From positions 7,433,135 through 7,497,134 of the forward strand of contig NC_030385.2 of assembly GCF_001625215.2 (NCBI RefSeq): a DNA stretch of 64,000 bases, in the 5' to 3' direction. Made by a program: the position numbers and the translations under genes. Of this stretch, positions 1 to 10,499 are shown one piece after another; positions within the stretch are counted from its first letter, which is position 1; each line of letters opens with the position of its first letter. This DNA is from Daucus carota subsp. sativus (taxonomy: Eukaryota > Streptophyta > Magnoliopsida > Apiales > Apiaceae). The notes under the pieces are model-generated. The model was not told the DNA's origin. It searched no databases and was given only the letters and a program-made list of their open reading frames with translations.

Positions 1-416
1 CTCATCTGTATTTTCTCAAAAGAATATAGAGCTGAAAAGGCAATAAAACAGTCTCTGGAATCATTCTCTCAACAGGATGAGTCCATTGAAATTCGCTCGT
101 CAGCCAGAGCATCTTGTATTGAGTCAAGCACATCATCAGTAATCACTCTGATGAAGAGCCTAAACAGATATTTTATGGACACAATACAAGAGAGTGCACA
201 GTAAGGTTAAAGATTTTATTCCAGAAGCAACTTCTTCATTTACCATTTTACGGTAGATAAGATGGTTGATGCCTTTATAGGTGTAAGGAGGAAACGAGGA
301 TCTCAATTGCCAATTCTTCATGATTCTCGTCTCCCTCCCCAGATAAGAACAGATCTGGATCCAATTGGAATGGATTTCCTATTTATAGGAGATCGGCAAC
401 TCTCTGACTATGAGTA

Positions 417-1063
417 AATTTATTGATGAGTCGGTTGAGGATCGGGGATTTACGAAACCCCATTGCACCGCCAGTGACCTCTCTTGAAGGGGCTATGGTG
501 ATTTTCTCATGCAGGTACAGAAGATCATACTTTGAGTGCTGAGAGAAGCACTGTGAGCCAAACACTGAGAGTTAAACACTTGGTGAGATTCTGAGAAGAA
601 CTAGTGAGACATCAGAATGAGAAATATGTGAGCATGAGTGAGTGCAAACACATAGGATTTTGAGAAAAGTGAAACACTTGTGAGGTACATATAATAATTA
701 TTGGTATTGAAAGCTCACAAGTTGTTGAAAGAATTGACGGAAGCAACTACGGTTCATTCCATTTCATGGTGTGAACTTATGGTTGATGATTCTCTTGAAT
801 CAAGTGTCTTCACATACATTGAGGGGGACTTAGGCCTTTGCCATAATTAAGCCTTTGTCTAACCTCCCAGAGCAAACAACTCTGGATCCTTAATTGGATA
901 AGCCACTTAGTGGTTGGCAACTTGTGGACCATGATTCGGATTTATCTGATGAGTCTGCAGGGACTGGGAATTACGAACTCCCATTGCACCACCGGTGACC
1001 CCCTTTAAGGGTGGCTAAGGTGATTTTCTTGCAGGTACTAAGCATTTTGGAAGCTCAGAATTT
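417..1063 (+). repeat. Diverged direct repeat of about 120 bp, two copies 520 bp apart
   Basis: Copies lie at about 417-538 and 940-1063. Both contain TGATGAGTC, then an ATTACGAA-like block, CCATTGCACC, GTGACC, GGTGATTTTCT and GCAGGTAC in the same order with similar spacing. They differ by many substitutions and small gaps, so the duplication is not recent. It lies in the fossil copia region and codes for nothing recognisable. Confidence 0.6.
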
Positions 1064-1560
1064 GTGTGGAGGGATACACTTACAGAACTCGTGAGTGACA
1101 CCCTTACCCAAAAACCGAGAGAAATATGAGTGTCGAGTGATACACCTGCAAAACATTTAGTGAGATAACCACTGATTACCAAATTTATACCTAAAGGCAA
1201 AGTGGATACTTTCACTGAAATGTTCGACTGACTACCGTTGGAGCCATGTTGAAGATGTTATCGAAACCTTACCAGGGATCTAACAATTGGTATTGCAACC
1301 TAAAAATACCGGGAAGCTTTATCATTTGGTAACGTTAAAGGGACACGGTTGTCAGATTTTCCTCATTACTTTTCCATTTGGAACCTATTCTTTCAGCATA
1401 GGGACCAACCCAACCAAAGTAAACCCTTCTTCTGAACTCTTTCTTCGACCCCAGCTTTAGCGTTGTTTAGTTCTCTATGGGGAGATTATCTTTTGGTACA
1501 GGAAGTATTGTACACGTTCCTTGACCTATTTGATACCACATATCCTCGGAGGATTCCACA

Positions 1561-2213
1561 ACTAAGGGGGAGAATATATTTAGGGGGAGAATATATGAAA
1601 GGGGTAAGAAAAAGTAAGTTAGCTTTCTTCTGCTGTCTACAACTAAGGGGGAGTAAACTACTCTTTAGCTGTGTAATACGGAGGAGGAGATTCATCTTTC
1701 AACTAAGGAGGAGGATTGATCTTTCATCTAAGGGGAGATATCTACTTATCACCAAGGGGTACTTGATCAAGGTGGTACATGGTATGATTCCTAGGAAGTA
1801 GTGGTATTGGTTCACCACTATCTTTGTCAGGGGGAGAAGCATACGCAAAGACTTGTTTCTTTACTTTTGAGGAATCATGGTGATACATTTATTCTTCAGA
1901 AAGTGGTACACGGGAACTTATTCATCACCACTGAAGAATTTAAAGAAGCTGCTGATTGTTCTTTGCATAATGGAATGTTTTGAATTCTCTTCAAGACAGA
2001 CTATGAGGATTATCTGGCAGGTAAGCAAGAACCAGAGAAATAAAGGTGATATGCACATCTGTTATTTCTGTTCATGAAATCTGGAAATGTATTATATGAT
2101 CCAGAAACATTGTAGCATTATTTACTAGTCCAGGACTTTACTTTTTCTAGTGTTAGTTGAGTTATCCTCCAGAGGATTTGCTTGTTATGATGAACAAACA
2201 AATAGGGGGAGAT
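1561..2213 (+). repeat. Array of polypurine-tract-like CTAAGGGGGAG motifs
   Basis: Purine-rich motifs of the type CTAAGGGGGAG occur at about 1561, 1580, 1642, 1700, 1726, 1752, 1828 and finally 2203, where the last one directly precedes the LTR. In the copia family a polypurine tract primes plus-strand DNA synthesis. Several upstream copies are a known habit of SIRE-type elements. Only the LTR-proximal tract is in the standard position. Confidence 0.6.
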
Positions 2214-2836
2214 TGTAAGTCTAAATGTAAAGACAACCCTATCTGTTACATAGGGATGATAACTCAACAATAGAACAGGACAAGTAAATAACACTACGCC
2301 TGCACCGAAATCGGAAGATACGAAGACAAAGGTTGAAAAAGCCATCTACGGTCTTGAAGGAATAAGTTCACTGGAAGAAGTTCATTAATATGTTCATGCC
2401 TCAGTGAAGAATAAAGATTGAAGTATTCAAGATTGTGGAAGCAATGAAGATGTTGTCCAAGTACTCGAAAGATTTTAGTGCAACCCCTGAAGCAAGATAT
2501 TTCTATATATCTTGGTTGATTATTTTATAATCAACACTCCGAAGCAAAATTCAGTTCTGGTATGATTGATCAATGTTCACTGACAAAGACGGTATAATGT
2601 TTGACTTCAGTGTTAGTCGCTTGTGAACCAGACCAGTGCACTAAGCGTCAGCACGTACGGAGTTATGCAAAGTATTTATCAATAGAAGAATTGATTCGGT
2701 CAATTGCAAGTCATGTGTGCCAAGCCAAGCGAAATACCTAGCCTCCGCAAGCTATGCCAAAGCTTACTACACAACTGTCATAGGTCAAGCTGCCACAGAA
2801 AGCCATATCAGGAAGTGACCTATCTTATATATGTGT

Positions 2837-3520
2837 GCACTTATATATTTGTATATGTACAAAATATATTTATATATATGTATATATGTATATTTAATTA
2901 GATATAATATATATAATATATATGTATATATGTTTTTAAACATATGTATATGTATCTTTATATGTATATATATTTAAATAAATATATATGTATATAGTAT
3001 ATGTAATTATATATTACATAAACATTTATATATTCAAGTGTGTATATATATATATTATATTATGTACATAAATATATCTATATTTATATATAAAAAGAGT
3101 TATATATATATCTCTATATATATATATTTATATTTATATTTACATATGATTATATGTATATTATATATATTTTAGATATATGAGAATATATTTAAATATA
3201 TGTGTATATATATATATTACTATATGTTTATATAAATATTATATATATATATATATATATTTATATATACTTTTCTTTATATATATTCATATTTATATTT
3301 ATATTTGTAAATAACTATATATATCTCTATATATATTTATATATTTGTATTTGTATTTACATATAATTATATATTATATATATTTGAATATATGAGAATA
3401 TATTCAAATATATGTACATATATTATTATATGTTCTTATAAATAATATATATGTGTATATATTTATATATACTTTTATTTATTAATACAAACACAACATA
3501 ATATATTATATTATATATTA
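2837..3520. repeat. Long AT/TA-rich microsatellite-like tract
   Basis: About 680 bases made almost only of A and T, dominated by TATATA and ATATTTATATT variants with occasional G or C. It lies inside the copia LTR upstream of its TATA box. A stretch from about 3260 to 3440 resembles one from about 3100 to 3230, which suggests internal duplication. Confidence 0.9.
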
Positions 3521-3615
3521 TATGGCATGCGTGTTAGGGTGATGTCATGTGTCTACTACAAACTAGGGTTTGCATGGACACATGATGTCATGTGTCTAGG
3601 GTTTGGAAAAAGAGC

Positions 3616-4006
3616 TAGCGCAAGCAACAGGTAGATAAGGAACAAAATAAATGGAACCAGGAGGAGCTTAAGTTGGCGCAAGTCAGGAATGTGGAGGCGC
3701 AAGGAGGGTTTCCTGGCCCCACAGAACTTCTCCTTGCGCCAGAAATCATCCATGCTTTATTGATCTATTTGTTTAAAGTGGCGCAAGTTATTTCAGGAGG
3801 AAAAAGGGCAAGCGCAAGGAAGAATGCCAGCTCTCCCTTTCTAGCGCAAGCAAGCCAAATATATGTATTAACTTAAATCAATTCATTTGATTTGATTAAT
3901 GGCGCAAGGAAGGAACAAGTTAGAAAGGTGGCGCAAGTTGACATGGTTGGCGCCAGGACGAGGAAGATTTGAAGCTTTCTGATTGGTGGAAAGCTTAGTT
4001 GCGCCA
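3616..4006. repeat. Cluster of GCGCAAG motifs in the copia LTR U3 region
   Basis: The heptamer GCGCAAG occurs at roughly 3618, 3675, 3700, 3782, 3814, 3845, 3902 and 3932. Related TTGCGCC or TGGCGCC forms occur near 3735, 3952 and 4000. Spacing is irregular and the bases between copies are unrelated, so this is not a simple tandem repeat. The field ends about 40 bp before the LTR TATA box, the place expected for enhancer sites. No protein is known to me for this exact motif. Confidence 0.7.
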
Positions 4007-4040
4007 AGAACAAGCACCAGCTGAGTTTGTCCCTCAAAGT

Positions 4041-4050
4041 CTATAAATAG
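4041..4050 (+). promoter_or_regulatory. TATA box of the copia LTR
   Basis: CTATAAATAG lies about 390 bp before the LTR end, the usual place for the U3/R border. The sequence after it is the expected transcribed leader. Confidence 0.7.
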
Positions 4051-4402
4051 AGGCTTTGTGTTTCATTTTGAATACACAACTACAACTAACCACATTACAC
4101 ACTTTGTAAAGGGCACACACTACACACATACGAGAGCTTAGATAAAAGATCTATTTTGATAGGCGTTTGTGTGTAGAGTGTATTGTAGTCTCTGCAGCCA
4201 ACCTTCGGGTTTGGATTTATAGCACCTTCGAGGTATTTATCAATATACAGATATACCTTGGAAAATATTGTGTGTTGGTTTAATATTTTCATATCCTCAG
4301 AAACTGAACCAATAAATATCCGGAACACGAAACCCATTACAGGACTGCAATTTATTTATCCGCAAGATTCGAAAGAATTTCAAATTGTAGTGAGTATCGT
4401 AT

Positions 4403-6550
4403 TCAACCCCCCCTTCTACGATACTTTGGACCTAACATGTAGCATTCCCTTGCTGTGGACTGTTCCCCTCGGATTTGCTGAACCCCCCATGGTGTTGGAA
4501 ACTTGATGACCTGGTGAAACGTTGACGGCACTGCTTTCAAATCATGGATCCATGGCCTGCCCATTATCACGTTGTATGTAATTTCGCAGTCTATTATGAG
4601 GAATTTTGTCAGCATGTTCAGTCCTTGTGCATAAGTTGGTAACGTAATTTCTCCCATTGTCCTCTTTGTTTCGCCACTGAATCCCACAAGCGTCGTGGAC
4701 TGTTTGATCATGTCACTATCAGCCAAACCCATCTCCTGGAGTGTGTTTCTGGTCATTATGTTTGCTGCGCTACCATTGTCAACCATCACCCTCTTGATCA
4801 GACAGTTTCCTATTTGAAGTGAAATAACCAGGCCATCTTGTTGAGGTTCTTGTACGGTCTTCCTGTCTGACCAGTTGAAAACTAATTCTGTCATGTCATC
4901 TTCTTTTGCGTCCAGCACATTGACCTGCTTCCCTTTGCGTCTTGCTATGCGTTTTGCTTGTGAGTAGGTTGCTCCACACACCTCTGAGCCACCTGCTATG
5001 AAGTTTACAACCTTTTGATAAGGTGGTGGTGGCGGTAGTTTTTCCGGTGTTTTGGCCACTGACTTTCCCGTCATGAATTCCGTCAAGTACCCTTTTTTCA
5101 CGAGGTATTGAATTTCTCTTCTCAATGCCACGCAGTCAGATGCCTTGTGTCCATAGTCGCCGTGAAAGTCGCACCATAATTTGGATTCTGGGTTTGCCTT
5201 AGGTTTGTTGCTCTTCACCGGCCATTTTACCACGTCTCCCATCTTTGTGAATTCCCTCATCATGGCGGCGGGTGTGATTGTAAAGCCATAGCTGTCGTAG
5301 GTGGGGGGAAGATTTGGGTCCTTTCTCAAGTCCGCATATTCTTGTGTCGAGTTCACACGTGTCTCCTCCCTTGAGCTTCTAGAGTCTCTAGTATACGGTT
5401 TGTAATCCCTATCTCTTGTGGTCATGATCTTGCGATTTGGACGGTAATACTTGTCGTCACGTTCCTTTTTGTCCTCTTCAAGGCGCACCTGAGCCATCGC
5501 CTTCGCCTGAACATCATCTAGGGTTTTGCATGGATATTTGGTGAGCTCGTCGTACAAGGGTGAATCCTTTTCCAATCCCCTCCTGAATGCCTCAATTGCC
5601 GTAGGTGTGTCACAATTTGTGATAGTCACCTTCTCACGATTGAACCTCGTCAGATAATCTCTCAATGGCTCTCTGAACCCCTGAACTATCTTGTAGAGAT
5701 CACTTGTAGTTTTTTCAAACACTCTGCTGCTTGCAAACTGAAGGTTGAAGGCGTCAACCAGGTCGGCGAACGTCTCAATGCTTCCATTTGGGAGGCTCAC
5801 ATACCATTGTAGTGCTGGACCAGTCAGCGTTGAGCCAAAACCCTTGCACATGCACGGTTCCCTCAGCTCCTTTGTAATCGATACCGTGAACATTCGTTGT
5901 TTGTATTGTGCCACATGCTCTTGTGGGTCTGTCGTCCCGTCATAGGTTTTCATGGCTGGTACTGCGAAGCGCTTTGGCATCTCCACCAGAGCAATGTTGT
6001 CAGAGAAAGGGGAGTCCGCATAGCTCATGGGTGCAGCCTTTTCAAGTGGTTTTGGTACTCCAGGGATGCGTTGAACCATTTCCTTCAGGGCCTGCAACTC
6101 CTTGCGCATCGTGTCGTGGCTATGTGACCTAGTGGATTTGCTTCCTTTCTTCTTCTTCTTTCTGTCTCCCTTGTTATGTCCGTTGTTTCTATCTTGCTTC
6201 TCTGGACCACCACCGTCATTACTCGGGCCTCCACCATTGCCATTGTCGTTAACTTCAGGACCCCTCTGTTCTGGGTGTTCCACTTCGATTTCTTCGTCAT
6301 ATTGCTCCTCTTCTTCGTCGTCCATATTCAAACATCTGGCCACTGTGTCCAACACTTCTCTTGCCGTGGGGTAGGATTTGGATCGAGCTGTCGTGAGTTC
6401 CCTCTGTAATGTTTCTCTCTCAGTCCTCCAAGCTTCTTGTTGAGAACTCATGTCGTCCTGCATCTTCCGAATCGTTTCCAAAAGTTGCTGTATTGTGGGA
6501 TTGTCTCCCTGGCTCGTGGAGCCATGATGTTGTTGATCATCTGTCGTCAT
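4403..6550 (-). CDS. gag-protease frame of the Tat-type gypsy element
   Basis: The frame opens at 6550. The N-terminal third is low-complexity and charged, rich in Glu, Gly, Asn and Lys. Residues about 190-350 match the plant retrotransposon gag core (a YDGTTDPQEH block and a RFNREKV block). Near residues 455-475 is a zinc-knuckle-like CxxH...H...C block (CDFHGDYGHKASDC). Then comes a retropepsin-like segment with VMVDNGSAANIM. The true element sequence ends at 4438; the last residues, to 4403, are read from the copia LTR and do not belong to the protein. This protein would package element RNA and process the polyprotein. Confidence 0.75.
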   Translation of the reverse strand: MTTDDQQHHGSTSQGDNPTIQQLLETIRKMQDDMSSQQEAWRTERETLQRELTTARSKSYPTAREVLDTVARCLNMDDEEEEQYDEEIEVEHPEQRGPEVNDNGNGGGPSNDGGGPEKQDRNNGHNKGDRKKKKKGSKSTRSHSHDTMRKELQALKEMVQRIPGVPKPLEKAAPMSYADSPFSDNIALVEMPKRFAVPAMKTYDGTTDPQEHVAQYKQRMFTVSITKELREPCMCKGFGSTLTGPALQWYVSLPNGSIETFADLVDAFNLQFASSRVFEKTTSDLYKIVQGFREPLRDYLTRFNREKVTITNCDTPTAIEAFRRGLEKDSPLYDELTKYPCKTLDDVQAKAMAQVRLEEDKKERDDKYYRPNRKIMTTRDRDYKPYTRDSRSSREETRVNSTQEYADLRKDPNLPPTYDSYGFTITPAAMMREFTKMGDVVKWPVKSNKPKANPESKLWCDFHGDYGHKASDCVALRREIQYLVKKGYLTEFMTGKSVAKTPEKLPPPPPYQKVVNFIAGGSEVCGATYSQAKRIARRKGKQVNVLDAKEDDMTELVFNWSDRKTVQEPQQDGLVISLQIGNCLIKRVMVDNGSAANIMTRNTLQEMGLADSDMIKQSTTLVGFSGETKRTMGEITLPTYAQGLNMLTKFLIIDCEITYNVIMGRPWIHDLKAVPSTFHQVIKFPTPWGVQQIRGEQSTARECYMLGPKYRRRGG

Positions 6551-7170
6551 GTGTGTGTGTTCTCGTATCAGAGCTTTAGCAAGTTTCCCACAGACGGCGC
6601 CAATTGTTTGTACTGAAATTATAGGGTTAAGTGCTAAAGAATATTAACTAAGAACAGTAAAGTAAAGCTCGAGAATTTGGTTACGCGGAAAACCCTTGTG
6701 AGGTAAAAACCGCGGGAGGGTTTGGAACCCTGCCGAAAAGATATTCACTAAGTAAATTGTTACAAGAGTTTGTAGTGTATTGTGTGTCTTTCTATTCACT
6801 ATTTTTCTCCTATTTATAGTACAAATCCTATACTTGAATTCCCACGTCTAACGTTCAAATTCATGCTTATCCAATACAACTTATGCGTAACCAACTTTGC
6901 TATAAAACAGCTCCTGAATTTTCTCCGGGCTTGACCCTGTCTTCTCTCCAGGTTGTTGCTAACTGCTTCACATCTTCCCGTAGTCGTCACGAGACGTTTA
7001 TGTCAAAGGATTACGTTCATGTCACGGAATCACGCTCTCGTCAAGGGATCACGTTCATGTCACGTCGTCTGATTTATCATAACATTATACAGTACGTGAT
7101 CATTGACATTTCTTACCAGTTAAGCACAAGTTTATTTTTCCGATTAATTCTTGCCTAGTTGCATCCATCA
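4438..7170 (-). mobile_element. 5' part of a Tat-lineage Ty3/gypsy retrotransposon (fossil, cut by the copia insertion)
   Basis: Read on the minus strand it has a 5' LTR (about 7170 to 6609), then a GGCGCCGTCTGTGGGAA-type leader, a short leader and a gag-protease frame starting at 6550. The remaining pol and 3' LTR are absent here. They should lie left of the copia element, beyond position 1, if the insertion explains the break. It is older than the copia element inserted into it. The visible gag-protease frame is open up to the junction. Confidence 0.75.
6609..7170 (-). mobile_element. 5' LTR of the Tat-type gypsy element
   Basis: On the minus strand the LTR ends in CA at 6609, next to the leader beginning GGCGCC. 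Its far end is placed near 7170, where a TGATGG start can be read, but this edge is uncertain because no second LTR is present for comparison. The length, about 560 bp, fits the family. Confidence 0.5.
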
Positions 7171-7785
7171 GAAATATCAATTTCTCTGGTATCTAGTTTA
7201 TGGATTAGTTATGCTTTATTGCGATTTCAACTCCTAACGGCATTTTTAATTTTATCCAAATAGACAACATATAGTTATCAAAGGTGAGATTATCTAAAAA
7301 AAATTCTAAAAAATAGCATCACTTTTGAAAACAAATTGCAAAAATATTATGTTTTAAAAAATATTTGCGAAAATACGGAGTTTGCATTTGCAACCATATC
7401 TGCACCTACTAGCAATTATATATGCAACCACATATGCAACTTCGAAAAAAATTGTTAAAAATTACGCTTAATTGCATAATAAGTTGCAAGTTGTTGCAAA
7501 TAACGAAAATGAGTACCCTTTTGAGACCAATCAGCCAGTATTAATATCACAAAAGCACCCATGAAACCGAAAAAGCAACCAATTAAAGGCGGGCGGCTAC
7601 AAAGAGTTACCCACATGCACATAACTTAACTTTCATACCTTCTCTTTTCAATATCCAAGCCCCCACTTATCCCCATCTCCCTCCTCCTGCATTATTCCAA
7701 CTTGACCTCCCCAACTCAAGTCATTCGACCATCACCATGAAGAATACAACAAAATAAAAAAGCAAGTCGTGCTGATAACGTATTA
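7171..7785. other. Intergenic, no gene recognised
   Basis: AT-rich sequence with several TTGCAA/TGCAAC words (7330-7500) and a C/T-rich patch at 7640-7740. No supported reading frame, RNA gene or complete element is seen. Confidence 0.5.
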
Positions 7786-8017
7786 TGTAATCATATATGG
7801 GAAAAGAAAGTTGAGAGAGCGGAGAGAAAAGTTGAGAGAGCGGAGAGAAAGGAGTAGATATCATTGTATATTCATATGATTATACAAATGGTTTTTATAT
7901 AGGATTACAAATGTTAATTACAAGTTACAAGTAAATCCAAATGTCTAACTAATGAAAAACAAAAAGTCTAATTAGTGAAAAGATAAAAGACATCCACATA
8001 AATGTATCATTATAACA
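7786..8017 (-). mobile_element. Short copia-type LTR fragment (fossil)
   Basis: On the minus strand the segment can be read as TGTTATAATG...GATTACA (about 232 bp). It is followed by TACGTTATCAGCACGAC, which matches leader sequence often seen just after copia LTRs. A CTATATAAAAACC TATA box lies near 7890-7905. A unit of about 21 bp containing GTTGAGAGAGCGGAGAG occurs twice in tandem at 7808-7850. No coding part follows, so this is an LTR plus a few internal bases. Edges are estimates. Confidence 0.45.
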
Positions 8018-8267
8018 GTGTCTCAATATTGTAAAACAAAAATTAAAAAACACAATTCGATATTTCAAGATTGATGGAGTATAATTGTCACCTCGCCAAA
8101 ACTTTGACTCTCAGAATTGAGAATCACGTATGTTCTGTATAGAAGGGATGGTCTAAAGACTCTAAACGAACTCTGACAGTTTGCTCTTTAGGAAATTCTC
8201 CAACTTGAGAACGATAACAATTAACAAGCATACCGCTAACGAGTATATCATATCATATTCATAATAA

Positions 8268-9605
8268 TTAACAAGTTTGAAGAGGACTTAGATCCAAAGA
8301 AGCCAAAGCCAAGAGATTATGATCATGCTCCAGAATGTTCATTTCTTGTTCATCAAGTGTCAGCCATGCTTCAATCCCTCCGCCACATATTGTGTCCATC
8401 AAAACCAAGAGATTCATAAGCACCTCACCTTCTAAACCAATAGTACTTACCCAAACAGGCCTTCCCCACCCAAAATCAACCTCATTAAAACCAAAGTTGC
8501 ACCAGCTGGTGCATGCATAGTGATCCACCTCTTCTTTTGACCCAAAATCTCCGATTTCCTTCATTGATTGACTCATCACTGCAGCCCCTTGATCACCCAT
8601 CATTTCCTTCACGTATTCGCCATTTATTTCTGATATGCCATTCCTCACCTGCTCCACCAGATCCCCGTATCCCAGCTTATCGCAACATTTTGCACTAGCT
8701 ATCCAGATTAAATTGCCAATAGACTCTTTTGACAGAGTTGGTGTCATTCTTTTCCGGAGATTCACTACATGAGTCAAAAGCGAAGATCTTTTGGCACCAT
8801 GCTTATTTTCTGATGCATCCATAGCACATTTCCAAATGAAGGCCGACACAGCCTCCACCCGGGTAGGATTTTGCACCCCATTTTCACCACTTGTCATAGT
8901 TTTAAGAGTGGCTATAGCCGAGCCATCAAACACAAATCTCCTAGTAGTAAACTTTCCTTTCTTGAACAATGAACCCCACATGACCGTCGATGAATCTTTG
9001 AGCCAGAGCTGATCATCACTAGGGAACACCAATGACGCGACAAAATCAGGACACACAACCTTCTCCAATCCACGAGCCGTGCCAGACCATCCTGTCAAGA
9101 AAGTGCTGAGTGCAGCACCATCAAGAATCTTGTGTGAGATGCACACAGCAATGGCAATCCCCCCACACTCAAAAGTGTTTACTTGAATATTCGTCACTTG
9201 GCCTCCTCCACTACTTGGCTCTGTAAAACTAAGCGGTAGAAACTTATTTATGAGCAGCAAATTAGGATTGTCAAGAAACTGGTTAAGATCACAATTGACC
9301 TTAGCTACTGCAAAATAAGCCCCTTGATCATTACAATCAATGCACAGATCATTTTTCACCTCTCCAGCAAGAGGGTAAAAACGGGTTAGCGTTTGCGACA
9401 AAGATTGTTTCAAAAGGGCTAATTTATCTGGGACATGAAGATGCTCAGTAGTAGCCTTGTGATTGTTTGGATAATACAGAACCGTGGGAGCGAAAGCAGC
9501 AGGGATGAGTTGATCAAGCAGAGAAAGCTTGAAAATTTTCAAGTGTTGAGGAGTGGGAGAAGATGGTTTGATGTTCTCTTTAGAGATTATCTCAACATTC
9601 ATCAT
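8268..9605 (-). CDS. BAHD acyltransferase (vinorine synthase-like)
   Basis: A 445-residue intronless protein. BAHD enzymes move an acyl group from a CoA thioester to an alcohol or amine of a specialised metabolite in the cytosol. Both family signatures are present: HKILD (HxxxD, residues 158-162), with the catalytic His at the domain interface, and DFGWG (377-381), the structural CoA-binding motif, followed by GRP. FYPLAGEVK near residues 76-84 is another family block. The length is normal (430-460). The start is the first of two adjacent Met codons, and the upstream sequence is AT-rich promoter-like. Overall similarity is to the vinorine synthase/deacetylvindoline acetyltransferase clade. 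The substrate cannot be deduced. No break is visible. Confidence 0.93.
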   Translation of the reverse strand: MMNVEIISKENIKPSSPTPQHLKIFKLSLLDQLIPAAFAPTVLYYPNNHKATTEHLHVPDKLALLKQSLSQTLTRFYPLAGEVKNDLCIDCNDQGAYFAVAKVNCDLNQFLDNPNLLLINKFLPLSFTEPSSGGGQVTNIQVNTFECGGIAIAVCISHKILDGAALSTFLTGWSGTARGLEKVVCPDFVASLVFPSDDQLWLKDSSTVMWGSLFKKGKFTTRRFVFDGSAIATLKTMTSGENGVQNPTRVEAVSAFIWKCAMDASENKHGAKRSSLLTHVVNLRKRMTPTLSKESIGNLIWIASAKCCDKLGYGDLVEQVRNGISEINGEYVKEMMGDQGAAVMSQSMKEIGDFGSKEEVDHYACTSWCNFGFNEVDFGWGRPVWVSTIGLEGEVLMNLLVLMDTICGGGIEAWLTLDEQEMNILEHDHNLLALASLDLSPLQTC

Positions 9606-10499
9606 TTTTCGACAGAAGAAAAATCAAGTGTTTGAGAGTAGAATTGTTTAAAACAATAATTAGTTGCTAACATGCATACGCTAGTTGAGCGTTTTTATCA
9701 CTTTGTGAATGAGAATTATGATGAAATTTGGTCAATATAATTCTAACTAAACGAGTTGAAATACTAACGCAATTGGCGAAATAAAAATATCTCTTAAGTT
9801 TTGGAAATTCAGGTAATTGAGATGAATGATAAAATCTTGGGGAATGAAAAGTAGCAAGAATAGACTTTTCTGGCGTATGGGTGAGTTTAAAATAAATGTT
9901 TCTTGTTTAAAATAAAAAAGTAGAGCAGAAGTTAGAAGCAAATTAAGTATTATAAGTGAATAAAGTGTTTGGGAAAGAAGTAAAAGTACTGAAACAAAAA
10001 CTAGCATTCATAGTAAGTGTTTTTTGACTTTTTACACAAACGATACGAATAAGTGCTTCTAACTTATAAACCGGAAGTTGGACTTTTAAGTTGCAAACAA
10101 ACACCCACTTTGTAAGATTTATTCGAGAGAAAATCTTAACATGGCGGGCGATACTTTTCAAAGTCTACTTTTCTGGCTGAGATCGCCAGTCATACGCATT
10201 TATTTCCTCGACCTCAAATTAGCCAGCATTACGCTGTTGATATACAAAGTCAAGAACGTAATCTAATTTGGCAAGGGAATATAAATTTCTAGATGCTAAT
10301 AAAAGACTTGGACTTTCGGAAAAAAATTAGTAACGTAACTTTATTTTAAGAATAGTGCTACAAAATTGTGCACAAAAGGTTGGTAAATAATGATGATACG
10401 GCCTAATGGATTTTAACTGGGATTGTTGATGTGAATAAGAGAATCCATTCCAATTACACGTCTGAATTATTTTATCTAATAAGTCAGAAGTCAGTTTAA
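9606..10499. other. Intergenic region upstream of the BAHD gene
   Basis: AT-rich sequence holding the presumed BAHD promoter on its left side. AAGT, CTTATAA and TTAAGTTG words at 9900-10110 look like an old MITE, but I could not define its ends. Nothing else is recognised. Confidence 0.4.

Larger units (their letters stand above)
1..2213 (+). mobile_element. Internal 3' part of a SIRE-like Ty1/copia retrotransposon (fossil)
   Basis: This is non-coding sequence upstream of a copia LTR. No long reading frame survives, so this part is broken. The stretch from about 1480 onward carries repeated CTAAGGGGGAG-type purine tracts, which SIRE-lineage elements are known to carry between their last ORF and the 3' LTR. 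A final purine tract abuts the LTR at 2214. The element starts left of the window, so its coding part and 5' LTR are not visible. Assignment to the SIRE lineage rests on the purine repeats, the long LTR and the LTR end sequence. The first 1.4 kb is assigned only by continuity. Confidence 0.6.
2214..4437 (+). mobile_element. 3' LTR of the SIRE-like copia element, about 2.2 kb (fossil)
   Basis: The LTR begins with TG right after a purine tract at 2203-2213. It ends with a C-rich, pyrimidine-rich stretch and GGACCTAACA, giving a TG...CA span of 2224 bp. The ending is typical of copia LTRs. A TATA box (CTATAAATAG, 4041-4050) marks the promoter, with U3 to its left. Two thirds of U3 is an AT microsatellite and a GCGCAAG-motif field. 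At 4438 the sequence switches abruptly to a minus-strand gypsy gag-protease frame, so the copia element inserted into that older element. TGTAG at 4438-4442 should be the right-hand target-site duplicate. Confidence 0.75.

Noticed and set aside
6102-6374. Ser/Pro-rich plus-strand frame of 90 codons
   Set aside because: It is the antisense shadow of the low-complexity gag region and has no features of its own.
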